Shown piece after piece: positions 1-8,436 of a stretch of DNA of 18,834 nucleotides. This DNA is from CAZSAT01 sp964604675 (GTDB lineage: Bacteria; Myxococcota_A; UBA796; CAJQPC01). A model generated the notes under the pieces. That model was not told where the DNA came from and ran no database searches. It was given only the letters and a program-made list of their open reading frames with translations. Numbering within the stretch: the first letter of the stretch is position 1; every line of letters begins with the position of its first letter. The position numbers and the translations under genes are program-made. The stretch spans positions 1 through 18,834 of the forward strand of contig CAZSAT010000131.1 in the NCBI GenBank assembly GCA_964604675.1, read 5' to 3'.

Positions 1-381
1 GCTCTGCTGGGCGCCATCATCTGCTATGCGCAGGACGGCGACGAAGATGGCGACACCGGCGCCGAAGCAGAGGAAGCGAACCCCGGCCCGTACCGCATCG
101 CGCGGAAGCTGGAGATCGAGCTCGGCTACCTCGATCAGGACGTGGCGCAGGTCGTCGAAGGGCTCGAACAGGGCGACGAGGTGGTGGTGCGCGGCCACAT
201 GGCCCTCCGGGACGGCGCCCGCGTGCGCTACCCGGGCGACCTGAAGGTCGGAGAAGCCACCCCGGACGAAGCGCCCGCCGAAGAAGCAGCGCCAGCCGAA
301 GAAGCAGCGCCAGCCGAAGAAGCAGCGCCAGCCGAAGAAGCAGCCAACGCCACCGAGAGCGAGGACGAGGCCGCCGGATGA
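1..381 (+). CDS. RND efflux periplasmic adaptor (HlyD/MFP family), C-terminal part only
   Basis: The frame is open from the first base, so the start lies outside the window; 126 residues are visible. The stretch VVEGLEQGDEVVVRGHMAL followed by RDGARVRY is the typical end of a membrane-fusion adaptor (the barrel or membrane-proximal region, usually 'GLxxGdxVVvxGxxxLxdGxxV'). Adaptors of this family bridge an inner-membrane RND permease to a TolC channel in the periplasm. After the domain comes an acidic, Ala/Pro-rich tail of about 45 residues with a four-fold EEAAPA repeat, which is not part of the conserved fold. The stop codon overlaps the start of the next gene (ATGA at 378-381), so this is the upstream member of the same operon. 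The family call rests on a short segment plus strong context. Confidence 0.82.
   Translation, partial: ALLGAIICYAQDGDEDGDTGAEAEEANPGPYRIARKLEIELGYLDQDVAQVVEGLEQGDEVVVRGHMALRDGARVRYPGDLKVGEATPDEAPAEEAAPAEEAAPAEEAAPAEEAANATESEDEAAG
277..345 (+). repeat. 18-bp in-frame tandem repeat encoding AEEAAP
   Basis: The 18-base unit GCCGAAGAAGCAGCGCCA occurs three times without change (277-294, 295-312, 313-330). A fourth copy (from 331) keeps its first 14 bases. It encodes the low-complexity acidic tail of the adaptor. Because the unit is a multiple of three, gain or loss of units would change tail length without breaking the frame. Confidence 0.95.
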
Positions 382-3300
382 GCCGCAGCTCTCCGGACGA
401 GCTCGCGAAGGGCTTCTTCGCGCTCGTGGTCGACCGCCCGGTGGCGGTGCTGATGCTCTTCCTGGGCGCCGCGGTGTTCGGGCTGGTCAGCTACTCGAAC
501 CTGCCGCTCGAGCTGATGCCCGACATCAGCTACCCCACGCTCACGGTGCGCACCGAGTACCCGGGGGCGGCGCCCGAAGAGGTCGAGTCCCGCGTCAGCC
601 GCCCCATCGAGGAACAGCTCGCCACGGTCGACGGGGTGGTCGACATCACCTCGCGCAGCCGCGCCGAGTCGAGCGACGTGGTGCTGGAGTTCACCTGGGG
701 CTCCGACATGGACGCCGCCAGCCAGACCATCCGCGAGCGCATGCAGCAGATCTGGTTCGGCGAAGGCATCGAGCGGCCCCTGCTGTTGCGCTACGACCCG
801 AGCCTCGACCCCATCCTGCGGGTCGCGGTGGCGCGCGAAGGCGAAGGCGACCTCTACGGCCTGCGCGACATCGCCGAACAGGAGCTCAAGCCGGCGCTCG
901 AGGCCATGGAAGGCGTGGCGGCGGCGCGCGTGCAGGGCGGCCTGGAGCGGCAGGTGCTCGTCGAGGTCCGGGAGGACTGGCTCGCCGCGCGGGGCATCAC
1001 CCAGGACCAGGTCCGCATGGCCCTGCAGTCCGAGAACGTGAACCTCGCGGGCGGCAAGATCCTCGAAGGCCAGACCGAGTACCTCATCCGCACCCTCGGC
1101 GAGCTGCGGGGCCTCGACGACATCCGGAGCCTCGAGATCGCGCGCCAGGACGGCACCCGGGTCGCCATCTCCGAGGTGGCCAGCGTCCGGGAGGCCTCGG
1201 CCGAGCGCAAGGTGGTCTCGCACCTCGACGGCCGCGAGGCGGTCGAGATCGAGATCTTCAAGGAAGCCGACGCCAACATCGTCGAGGTCTCCCGCCGGGT
1301 GAAGACCGCGCTGGGGCTCGGCGTTCCGGTCGTGCCCGAAGCGCTGGAGCAGCACGGCGGCGGCGGTCATGGCGGCCGACGCGGTGGAGGGCGCGCACGC
1401 GGCGGCGGCGGAGGCGGCGGTCCACCCGCGCCCAGCCTGGTCGACGACCTGCCCGACGGCATCGTGCTCGAAGCGCTCGACGACCAGGCGGCCTTCATCG
1501 AAGCCGCCATCAACAACCTGCGCAGCACGGCGATCTTCGGCGGCTTCCTCGCCGTGATCGTGCTCTTCCTCTTCCTCCGGGACGTGCGCTCCACGGCCAT
1601 CATCGCCACCGCCATCCCGATCAGCGTGGTGGGCAGCTTCGCCGCGCTCTACCTGGGCGGGGTCAGCCTCAACCTGATGAGCCTGGGCGGGCTCGCGCTC
1701 GGCATCGGCATGCTGGTCGACAACGCCGTCGTGGTGCTCGAGAGCATCCAGGTGCAGCGGGAAGCCGGGTCAGGGCGTCGGGAAGCGGCCCTGCTCGGCG
1801 TGCGCGAGGTGGCCGCTGCGGTCACCGCCTCCACCCTCACCACCGTGGCGGTCTTCGGGCCCATCGGCTTCGTGGAGGGCATCGCCGGCCAGCTCTTCGG
1901 CGACCTCGCCACAGCGGTGGTCTTCTCCCTGCTCGCGAGCCTGGTGGTCGCGCTCGTCTTCGTGCCCATGCTCGCAGCCCGCGAGGTGAAGCTGCCCGCG
2001 GTGCGGGGCGGCCTCCGCGAGCTCACCGATCCGGTCCGCTTCAAGAGCGTGCGCACGGTGCTCGACAGCGCCGCGTGGGACCTCGACAAGGGCTGGCGGC
2101 TGCTGTTCGCCCCCTACCAGCTGATGCGCTTCCTGGTGAACGTGGTCCTGGAGCTCGTCGCCATGCTCGTGCTCGTGCCCGTGGCCCTCGGCGCGCGCGT
2201 GGCCGCGGTGTCCTGGGGGCTCTTCGGAGGCCGCGCCCACCGGCTCGCCCTGTGGACCGCCGAGCGCTTCGGTGGCCTCTACGACCGCTTGGCAGGCCAG
2301 TACCGCCCGCTGCTCCGTGGAGCGCTGCGCCGCCCCGGCGCCGTGCTGGGGCTCGCCGCCCTGGCCCTGCTGGCTTCCTGGGGGCTCTCCGGCACCGTGG
2401 GCAAGGAGCTCATCCCCGAGGTGCACCAGGGGCGCTTCGCCATCGAGACCGCCCTGCCCGTTGGCACGCCTCTGGTGCGCAACGTCGCCATCCTGGAGGA
2501 GGCCGAGCGGCTCGTGGCCGCCCACCCCGACGTGGAGCGGGTGTACGCCGCCATCGGCTCCGAGCGCCGGGCCGACTCCCGGTCCGACGAAGGCGAGCAC
2601 AGCGCCAAGTTCCTCGTGCAGCTCTCCGAAGGCGGCGACCTGGTGGCCCGCGAGCGCCAGGTGATGGCCGACCTCCGCCAGGAGCTGGACGTGATCGAGC
2701 GGCTCGACACCCGCTTCACCACCCCCAGCCTGTTCTCCTTCAAGACCCCCATCGAGGTGGTGCTCACCGGACGCGACCTCGACGTGCTCGGCGAGCTCTC
2801 CGGCCAGGCCCTGGGCCGCCTGGAGCGCACTGCAGGCCTGCGCGACGTCTCCACCTCGCTGGCCAAGGGCTACCCCGAGGTGAGGATCCGCTACGACCGG
2901 CTGATGTTGCACCGCTTCGGCCTGTCCACCAGCGGGGTGGCCGGCATGGTGCGCGACAAGGTGCAGGGCGCCGACGCCGGCCGGCTCGTGCGGGGCGAGC
3001 GCCGCCTCGACATGCTGCTCCGACTGCAGGAGCAGGACCGCGGCACGATCCAGGACCTCGCGGACCTCAACGTCAACCCCAAGCTCGTGCCGCCGATCCC
3101 GCTCTCCAGCGTCGCCGTGCTCGACGAAGGCGTGGGCCCCAGCGAGATCCGGCGGGTGGGTCAGCAGCGCGCGGCCGTGCTCTCGGCCAGCCTCGATGGC
3201 TTCGACCTCGCCAGCGCCGGCCAGGACATCGCCAGCTCGCTGGACAGCATGAGCTGGCCCGCCGGCTACGACTACACCATCACCGGGCAAGCCCAGGAGA

Positions 3301-3851
3301 TGGAGCGCAGCCTGGCGTCGCTGGGCTTCGCGCTCGCCCTCGCGGTCTTCCTGGTCTACGCGATCATGGCCTCCACCTTCGAGAGCCTGGTCCACCCCTT
3401 CGTCATCCTCTTCTCGCTGCCCCTGGCCGCGGTCGGGGTCGTGGGCACGCTCGCGCTCACGGGCACCACCCTGAGCGTGGTGGCGGTCATCGGCGTCATC
3501 GTGCTCGCCGGCGTGGTGGTCAACAACGCCATCGTGCTGGTCGACTACGTGAACCGGCTGCGATCCAGGGGCCTCGCGCCCTCCGAAGCGGTGCTGCAGG
3601 CCGGCACCCTCCGGCTGCGTCCGATCCTCATCACCACCACCACCACGGTCCTGGGGCTCTTGCCCCTGGCGGTCGGTGTCGGCGAAGGTTCCGAGATCCA
3701 GCAGCCGCTCGCGCTCACGGTCATCGGCGGCCTGGTCAGCTCCACGCTGCTCACCCTGGTCGTGGTGCCGGTGATCTACCTGCTGGTCACCCGCGCGGTG
3801 GCCGCCGCGCGACGACCCGCCGCCGCGCCGCTGGACGGTGAGCCGGCATGA
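378..3851 (+). CDS. RND family efflux permease (first of two)
   Basis: A 1157-residue inner-membrane proton-driven efflux permease of the AcrB/SwrC-like RND superfamily; the usual length is about 1000-1050. TM1 is near residues 20-38, followed by the characteristic NLPLELMPDISYPTLTV and YPGAAPEEVE porter-domain entry. TM4 has GIGMLVDNAVVVLES (Asp448 kept, the second Asp of AcrB replaced by Asn449). TM10 has VVVNNAIVLVDY (Asn1049-Asn1050 where AcrB has its lysine). This pattern is common in SwrC-type pumps, so it need not mean inactivity. Two additions are unusual: a Gly/His/Arg-rich insert at about residues 326-350, and an extra hydrophobic stretch at about 582-612 in the TM6-TM7 loop region. 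The ATG start overlaps the adaptor stop (ATGA). The substrate cannot be told from the sequence. Confidence 0.93.
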   Translation: MSRSSPDELAKGFFALVVDRPVAVLMLFLGAAVFGLVSYSNLPLELMPDISYPTLTVRTEYPGAAPEEVESRVSRPIEEQLATVDGVVDITSRSRAESSDVVLEFTWGSDMDAASQTIRERMQQIWFGEGIERPLLLRYDPSLDPILRVAVAREGEGDLYGLRDIAEQELKPALEAMEGVAAARVQGGLERQVLVEVREDWLAARGITQDQVRMALQSENVNLAGGKILEGQTEYLIRTLGELRGLDDIRSLEIARQDGTRVAISEVASVREASAERKVVSHLDGREAVEIEIFKEADANIVEVSRRVKTALGLGVPVVPEALEQHGGGGHGGRRGGGRARGGGGGGGPPAPSLVDDLPDGIVLEALDDQAAFIEAAINNLRSTAIFGGFLAVIVLFLFLRDVRSTAIIATAIPISVVGSFAALYLGGVSLNLMSLGGLALGIGMLVDNAVVVLESIQVQREAGSGRREAALLGVREVAAAVTASTLTTVAVFGPIGFVEGIAGQLFGDLATAVVFSLLASLVVALVFVPMLAAREVKLPAVRGGLRELTDPVRFKSVRTVLDSAAWDLDKGWRLLFAPYQLMRFLVNVVLELVAMLVLVPVALGARVAAVSWGLFGGRAHRLALWTAERFGGLYDRLAGQYRPLLRGALRRPGAVLGLAALALLASWGLSGTVGKELIPEVHQGRFAIETALPVGTPLVRNVAILEEAERLVAAHPDVERVYAAIGSERRADSRSDEGEHSAKFLVQLSEGGDLVARERQVMADLRQELDVIERLDTRFTTPSLFSFKTPIEVVLTGRDLDVLGELSGQALGRLERTAGLRDVSTSLAKGYPEVRIRYDRLMLHRFGLSTSGVAGMVRDKVQGADAGRLVRGERRLDMLLRLQEQDRGTIQDLADLNVNPKLVPPIPLSSVAVLDEGVGPSEIRRVGQQRAAVLSASLDGFDLASAGQDIASSLDSMSWPAGYDYTITGQAQEMERSLASLGFALALAVFLVYAIMASTFESLVHPFVILFSLPLAAVGVVGTLALTGTTLSVVAVIGVIVLAGVVVNNAIVLVDYVNRLRSRGLAPSEAVLQAGTLRLRPILITTTTTVLGLLPLAVGVGEGSEIQQPLALTVIGGLVSSTLLTLVVVPVIYLLVTRAVAAARRPAAAPLDGEPA

Positions 3852-6800
3852 GGCACTGGCTGCCGGCCTTCGCGGTCCGTCGACCGGTGACCGTCGGCAT
3901 GACCTTCCTGGCGCTCATGGTGCTGGGCGCCATCGCCTTCGCTCGCATCCCGCTCCAGATGATGCCGCAGGGCTTCGACTACCCCTTCCTGTGGGTGTGG
4001 GTGCCGCACGAGGGCGCGAGCCCGGTGGAGACCGAGCGGCAGGTCATCCGTCCGCTCGAAGAACGCATCGCCACGGTCAGCGGCATCAAGCAGATGCGCA
4101 CCCGCAGCTCGGAGGACTACGGCTGGCTCAGCCTCGAGTTCCACCAGTCCACCGACCTCGACAGCGCCTACAACGACGTCATCGACGCCATGGAGCGCAC
4201 GATGCCGGAGCTGCCGGACGAGGTCCGGGACTACGGCGTGTACCGCTACGATCCCGACGACGAGCCCATCGTCTGGGTGGGCATGACCATCCCCGCCTAC
4301 CTCGAGGACCAGCAGGACCTGGTCGAGCAGATCGTGGGCAGCGAGATGGAGCGCATCCCGGGGGTGGGCAAGGTCGAGGTCTGGGGCGGCCTGCAGCGCG
4401 CGGTGTTCCTCGACTTCGACCGCGAGCGGCTGTTCAGCCACGGCATCGATCTCGGGCAGCTCATCGGCGAGCTCTCCAGCGACAACTTCCAGCTCAGCTC
4501 GGGCAAGCTCGACGACCGGGGGTCGGTGCGCTTCGTGCGCTCGATGGCGCGCTTCGAGGACCTCGAGCAGATCAAGCGCTACCCCGTGCGCGACACGCTG
4601 GTGCTCGAAGACATCGCCGACATCAGCTACCGAGCCGACGAAGACCTCGACATCAACCGGCTCGACGGCCACGCCGGCATGGGCCTGGCGATCTACAAGG
4701 AATCGTCGGCCAACACGGTGCAGGTCTCCCAGGGCGTGCAGGCCACGCTCGACGCCCTCGGGAACGACCCGCGGCTCTTCCAGGTCGGCTTCCACACCTT
4801 CTTCGACCAGGGCGAAATCATCCAGGACAGCATCGACACGCTGCTGTCGAGCGCGCTGTGGGGCGGGAGCTTCGCGGTCGTGGTGCTCTTCGTGTTCCTG
4901 CGGAACGTGCGCCTCACCCTGCTGATCGCGTCGGCGATGCCGCTGTCGATCCTGCTCTCCATCACCATGCTGTGGGCCACGGGCAGCACCCTGAACCTGC
5001 TGTCGTTGATGGGCCTGATGATCGCCGTCGGCATGGTGGTCGACAACGCGGTCGTGGTCGTCGAGACCATCTACCGACGAAGACGCCTCGGGGTCGGCAA
5101 GGAGACCGCCGCCATCGAGGGCACGGGCGAGGTGAACCTCGCCATCACCCTGTCCACGGCCACCACGATGGTGGTCTTCCTCCCGCTCATCCTGATGAGC
5201 GGCGACGAGATGTTCAGCTTCTTCATGGGGGCGCTGGGCTTCCCGGTGGTCTTTGCGCTGGCGGCCTCGCTCTTCGTCGCGCTCGTGCTCACGCCGCTGG
5301 CCACCCTCTGGGTCCCGGGCGGCAAGGAGGACAAGCCGATCCGCTGGCTCGTGTGGCTCGAGGACCGCTACCAGCGAAGCTTGCGCTGGGTCTTGTCCCG
5401 TCGCTTCGACAGCTTCCTCGGGCTCTGCGCGTTCGTCTTCCTCACCGTCGTGGTGCCGCTGGAGTCGGTCAGCTGCACCGACAGCGTCGATGGCAACCTC
5501 GACGACTTCGTGATCCGCTTCGAGGTGCCGCCCGAGTACCGCCTGAGCGAGCGCCTCGACGTGATCGAGCAGGTGGAGGCGATGGTCGACAGCCACCGCC
5601 AGGAGTGGGGCGTGCGCGTGCACCGCAGCCAGCTCAACTACGGCTCCGACCACGGCCGGGTGTACGTGTACCTGAACCCCGACGAGGTAGAGGTCGAGCG
5701 CGAAAAGGTGCTGGAGCAGGCCCAGCGCGAGGTGCCCGACCTGCCCGGTGTGGAGTTCCGGATCGGCTGGGGCGGCGAGGGGCGGCCCGGCGAGGGCAAC
5801 ACCATGGAGCTGGAGCTCTGGGGCGACGACTCCGAGACCCTCGCGGTGATCGCGGAAGACGTGCTCGAGCGCCTGCGCACCACCGACGGCGTGCTCTCCG
5901 CCAGCACCGAGATCGACGAAGAAGGCAGCGAGGAGCTGCGCCTGCACGTGGATCGCGACGCGTCCAGCCGCTACGGCGTGTCCAGCCAGTCCATCGGCCG
6001 CACCCTGGCGTTCGCGATGCGCGGCTCGCGGCTCGCGGACTACCGCGAAGGCGAGCACGACGTGGAGGTCTGGGCGCGCTTCGGGCTCGAGGACCGCCAG
6101 GACCTCGACACCCTGCTCGACTTCGAGATGTGGGGCCAGAACGTGCAGGCGCCGGTGCCCTTGCGGGCGCTGGTCCAGCCCGAGGTCAGCCGCGGCTACG
6201 ACTCGATCTACCGCAAGAACCGCAAGACCAACCTCGACATCACCGTCGACCTCGACAAGGACCTCGACCTGATGCAGTCGGGGGCCATCATCGAGCGTGC
6301 GGTCGGCGACATGCAGCTGCCCCGCGGCTACTCCTTCTCCCAGGGGCGGCGCATCGACGAGCAGGCGGCCAGCGAGGAGGCCCAGGCCAAGGCGTTGCTC
6401 TTGAGCATCACCTTCGTCTTCCTGCTCATGGGCGTGCTCTTCGAGAGCTTCCTGTTGCCCATGAGCATCATCACCACCATCCCGATGGCGCTGCTCGGCG
6501 TCTACTGGACCCTGTGGGCCACCGACACGCCGCTCGACACCATGGGCGGGGTGGGGCTGGTGGTGCTGGTGGGCGTGGTGGTGAACAACGGGATCGTGCT
6601 CGTCGACCTCGTCACCCAGCTCCGGCGCGAGGGCCTGTCGCGCACCGAAGCGCTCGTCGAGGCCGGCGGTCGCCGCATGCGCCCGATCCTGATGACCGCG
6701 CTGACCACGCTCTTCGGGCTCTTGCCGATGGCGGTCGGCTCGTCCAGCTTCATCGGCATCCCCTATGCTCCCCTCGGACGCGTGGTCGGCGGAGGCCTCG

Positions 6801-6925
6801 CGGCCGCCACCCTGCTGACCCTGTTCTTCGTGCCCTTCCTCTACACCCTGCTCGACGACCTCCGCGGTGCCTCGACCCGGGTGCTCGCCTACGCCACGCG
6901 CTCGCGTCCGGCGGCGGAGACCTGA
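3848..6925 (+). CDS. RND family efflux permease (second of two)
   Basis: A 1025-residue RND inner-membrane permease of normal family length. The N-terminal segment RRPVTVGMTFLALMVLG is TM1, then RIPLQMMPQGFDYPFLWV enters the porter domain. TM4 carries GMVVDNAVVVVETIY (Asp399, Asn400) and TM10 VVVNNGIVLVDLV (Asn913-Asn914), matching the pattern of the first permease. The C-terminal half shows FESFLLPMSIITTIPMALLG and RPILMTALTTLFGLLPMAVG, both classical RND signatures. It begins at an ATG that overlaps the stop of the first permease by four bases. The two permeases are clearly divergent in sequence, so a heteromeric pump or two alternative pumps sharing one adaptor and one outer-membrane channel are both possible. 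Tandem permeases are known in systems such as MdtABC; direct orthology to those is not claimed. Confidence 0.93.
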   Translation: MRHWLPAFAVRRPVTVGMTFLALMVLGAIAFARIPLQMMPQGFDYPFLWVWVPHEGASPVETERQVIRPLEERIATVSGIKQMRTRSSEDYGWLSLEFHQSTDLDSAYNDVIDAMERTMPELPDEVRDYGVYRYDPDDEPIVWVGMTIPAYLEDQQDLVEQIVGSEMERIPGVGKVEVWGGLQRAVFLDFDRERLFSHGIDLGQLIGELSSDNFQLSSGKLDDRGSVRFVRSMARFEDLEQIKRYPVRDTLVLEDIADISYRADEDLDINRLDGHAGMGLAIYKESSANTVQVSQGVQATLDALGNDPRLFQVGFHTFFDQGEIIQDSIDTLLSSALWGGSFAVVVLFVFLRNVRLTLLIASAMPLSILLSITMLWATGSTLNLLSLMGLMIAVGMVVDNAVVVVETIYRRRRLGVGKETAAIEGTGEVNLAITLSTATTMVVFLPLILMSGDEMFSFFMGALGFPVVFALAASLFVALVLTPLATLWVPGGKEDKPIRWLVWLEDRYQRSLRWVLSRRFDSFLGLCAFVFLTVVVPLESVSCTDSVDGNLDDFVIRFEVPPEYRLSERLDVIEQVEAMVDSHRQEWGVRVHRSQLNYGSDHGRVYVYLNPDEVEVEREKVLEQAQREVPDLPGVEFRIGWGGEGRPGEGNTMELELWGDDSETLAVIAEDVLERLRTTDGVLSASTEIDEEGSEELRLHVDRDASSRYGVSSQSIGRTLAFAMRGSRLADYREGEHDVEVWARFGLEDRQDLDTLLDFEMWGQNVQAPVPLRALVQPEVSRGYDSIYRKNRKTNLDITVDLDKDLDLMQSGAIIERAVGDMQLPRGYSFSQGRRIDEQAASEEAQAKALLLSITFVFLLMGVLFESFLLPMSIITTIPMALLGVYWTLWATDTPLDTMGGVGLVVLVGVVVNNGIVLVDLVTQLRREGLSRTEALVEAGGRRMRPILMTALTTLFGLLPMAVGSSSFIGIPYAPLGRVVGGGLAAATLLTLFFVPFLYTLLDDLRGASTRVLAYATRSRPAAET

Positions 6926-8433
6926 TGCTGTGGACCCTGACGGCGGCCCTCGCCACCCCGTTGACCTACGACGACGCGCTCGACGAAGCCCTGCGGGCCA
7001 ACGCCGACCTGCTGGGCGCACAGGCCGACGTGCGCGCCGCCGAAGGCTCGCTGCTGTCCACCCGCGGCGTCTACGACCCGATCCTGGGCGCGAGCCTGTA
7101 CACCTCGGCCAACACCTCGGAGGACTCCCTCGCGCGCTTCGGCTTCCCGGGCGCCGTGTCCCTCCAGGACACCGACGTCAACGGCTGGAACCTCGACCTG
7201 TCCCAGAGCTTCTGGACCGGCACGGCGTGGTCGGTCGGGTGGGACAGCACCTACGCCACGAACGCGTACGGCTTCTACACCACCGAGGGCGAGCCGCTGG
7301 CCACCGGCGGCTCCGACGAGCAGCTCACCAAGTACTTCCAGAACGGCCTGTCGCTGAGCCTCACCCAGCAGCTGCTGGACGGCGTGCGCCTCGCGTCGAA
7401 CCTGGCCACCGTGCGGGCGTCGCAGCGCGCCGTCACGTCGGCCGAAGCGGCCCAGCTGCAGGCCCGCCAGGACGTGCTGGCCGCGGCCGCGGCCGCCTAC
7501 TGGGATCTCTACGCGGCCTGGCGCGGGGAAGCCACGGCCGACCGGGCGGTGGAGGTGGCCACAGAAGAGCACCGCATCGTGGAGGCGCAGGTCGCGGCGG
7601 GCAACATGGCCCCGATCGAAGCCACCCGGGTGGAAGCGGCGCTGGCGCAGGCGCGGCTCGACCAGATCACCTCGCGCCAGGCGGCCGACGCGGCCAGCGA
7701 CACCCTGGCGTTGGTCCTGGGCCGGTCGGCCACCGAACGCATCACCCCCGAGACCGGACCGGGCGAGGTGCCGCAGGGCCTGGAGATCCCGGTCGCCGAC
7801 GCGGTGAGCGCGGCGATGGACGGCAGCCCGGCGCTGCAGCTGGCGCAGCTGGGCGTCGATGGGGCCGATGACGACCTGCTGGTCGCCCGTCACGGTCGAC
7901 TCCCTTCGCTCGCCGTCACCGGCAGCCTGGGTTTCAACGGCTATCGCGAGTACGACATCCTGGTCGAGCAGGAGACCGATCCCGCCTTCGACGTGGGCTG
8001 GTCCACGGGGGCCGCGGCCGCGCGCGACAAGCTGTTCAGCCTGGACTACCGCAACAACTACCTCGGCCTGGAGCTGTCCACGCCGCTGGGCTTCCGAGTC
8101 GAGCGGGGCCAGGTGCTGTCGGCCGGGGCCGGGCTGGAGCGGGCGCGGCGCGACCTGGAAGCGGCCGAGCGCAGCGTGGCGCAGCAGGTGGCGGCCCAGG
8201 TGCGCACGATCGAGAACGCCTACAGCACCGTGGAGCTGGCCGAGCTGAACCTGCGGCTCGCCGAGGAAACCCTGGCGGCCGAGAAGGCGCGTCAGGACGT
8301 GGGCCGGGCGATCCAGAAGGACGTGCTGGAAGCCATCCGGGCACGTGATGCCGCCGAAGCCGGGCTGGTGAGCGCCCTGGTGGACTTCCGCAAGGCGCTG
8401 GTGGCGCTGAAGGCCCTCCAAGGCAAGCTGTAG
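6925..8433 (+). CDS. TolC-like outer-membrane efflux protein
   Basis: A 502-residue outer-membrane factor, the exit duct for the pump encoded upstream. The ATG at 6925 shares one base with the permease stop (TGATG), supporting translational coupling. A short signal peptide MLWTLTAALA precedes TPLTYDDALDEALRANADLL, the usual first helix of the OEP domain. Two structural repeats are visible: long Ala/Gln/Glu-rich helical stretches (about residues 165-255 and 395-495) and beta-strand segments between them (NGLSLSLTQQLLDGV, YLGLELSTPLGF). The motif LDYRNNYLGLELSTPLG followed by a heptad-like region is typical of TolC C-terminal halves. The gene ends only three bases from the stop codon of the convergent gene on the other strand. 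No terminator hairpin is obvious there. Confidence 0.92.
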   Translation: MLWTLTAALATPLTYDDALDEALRANADLLGAQADVRAAEGSLLSTRGVYDPILGASLYTSANTSEDSLARFGFPGAVSLQDTDVNGWNLDLSQSFWTGTAWSVGWDSTYATNAYGFYTTEGEPLATGGSDEQLTKYFQNGLSLSLTQQLLDGVRLASNLATVRASQRAVTSAEAAQLQARQDVLAAAAAAYWDLYAAWRGEATADRAVEVATEEHRIVEAQVAAGNMAPIEATRVEAALAQARLDQITSRQAADAASDTLALVLGRSATERITPETGPGEVPQGLEIPVADAVSAAMDGSPALQLAQLGVDGADDDLLVARHGRLPSLAVTGSLGFNGYREYDILVEQETDPAFDVGWSTGAAAARDKLFSLDYRNNYLGLELSTPLGFRVERGQVLSAGAGLERARRDLEAAERSVAQQVAAQVRTIENAYSTVELAELNLRLAEETLAAEKARQDVGRAIQKDVLEAIRARDAAEAGLVSALVDFRKALVALKALQGKL

Positions 8434-8436
8434 CGT

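Noticed and set aside
3776..7021. A 1081-residue antisense open frame
   Set aside because: It is the complement of the permease genes in a G/C-rich genome; the product is a His/Glu/Ala/Arg-rich sequence without domain signatures.
3838..8433. A single 1531-residue + strand open frame
   Set aside because: Its first two thirds are a shadow of the second RND permease in another frame (Arg/Pro/His-rich); only the part from 6925, the TolC-like gene, is real.
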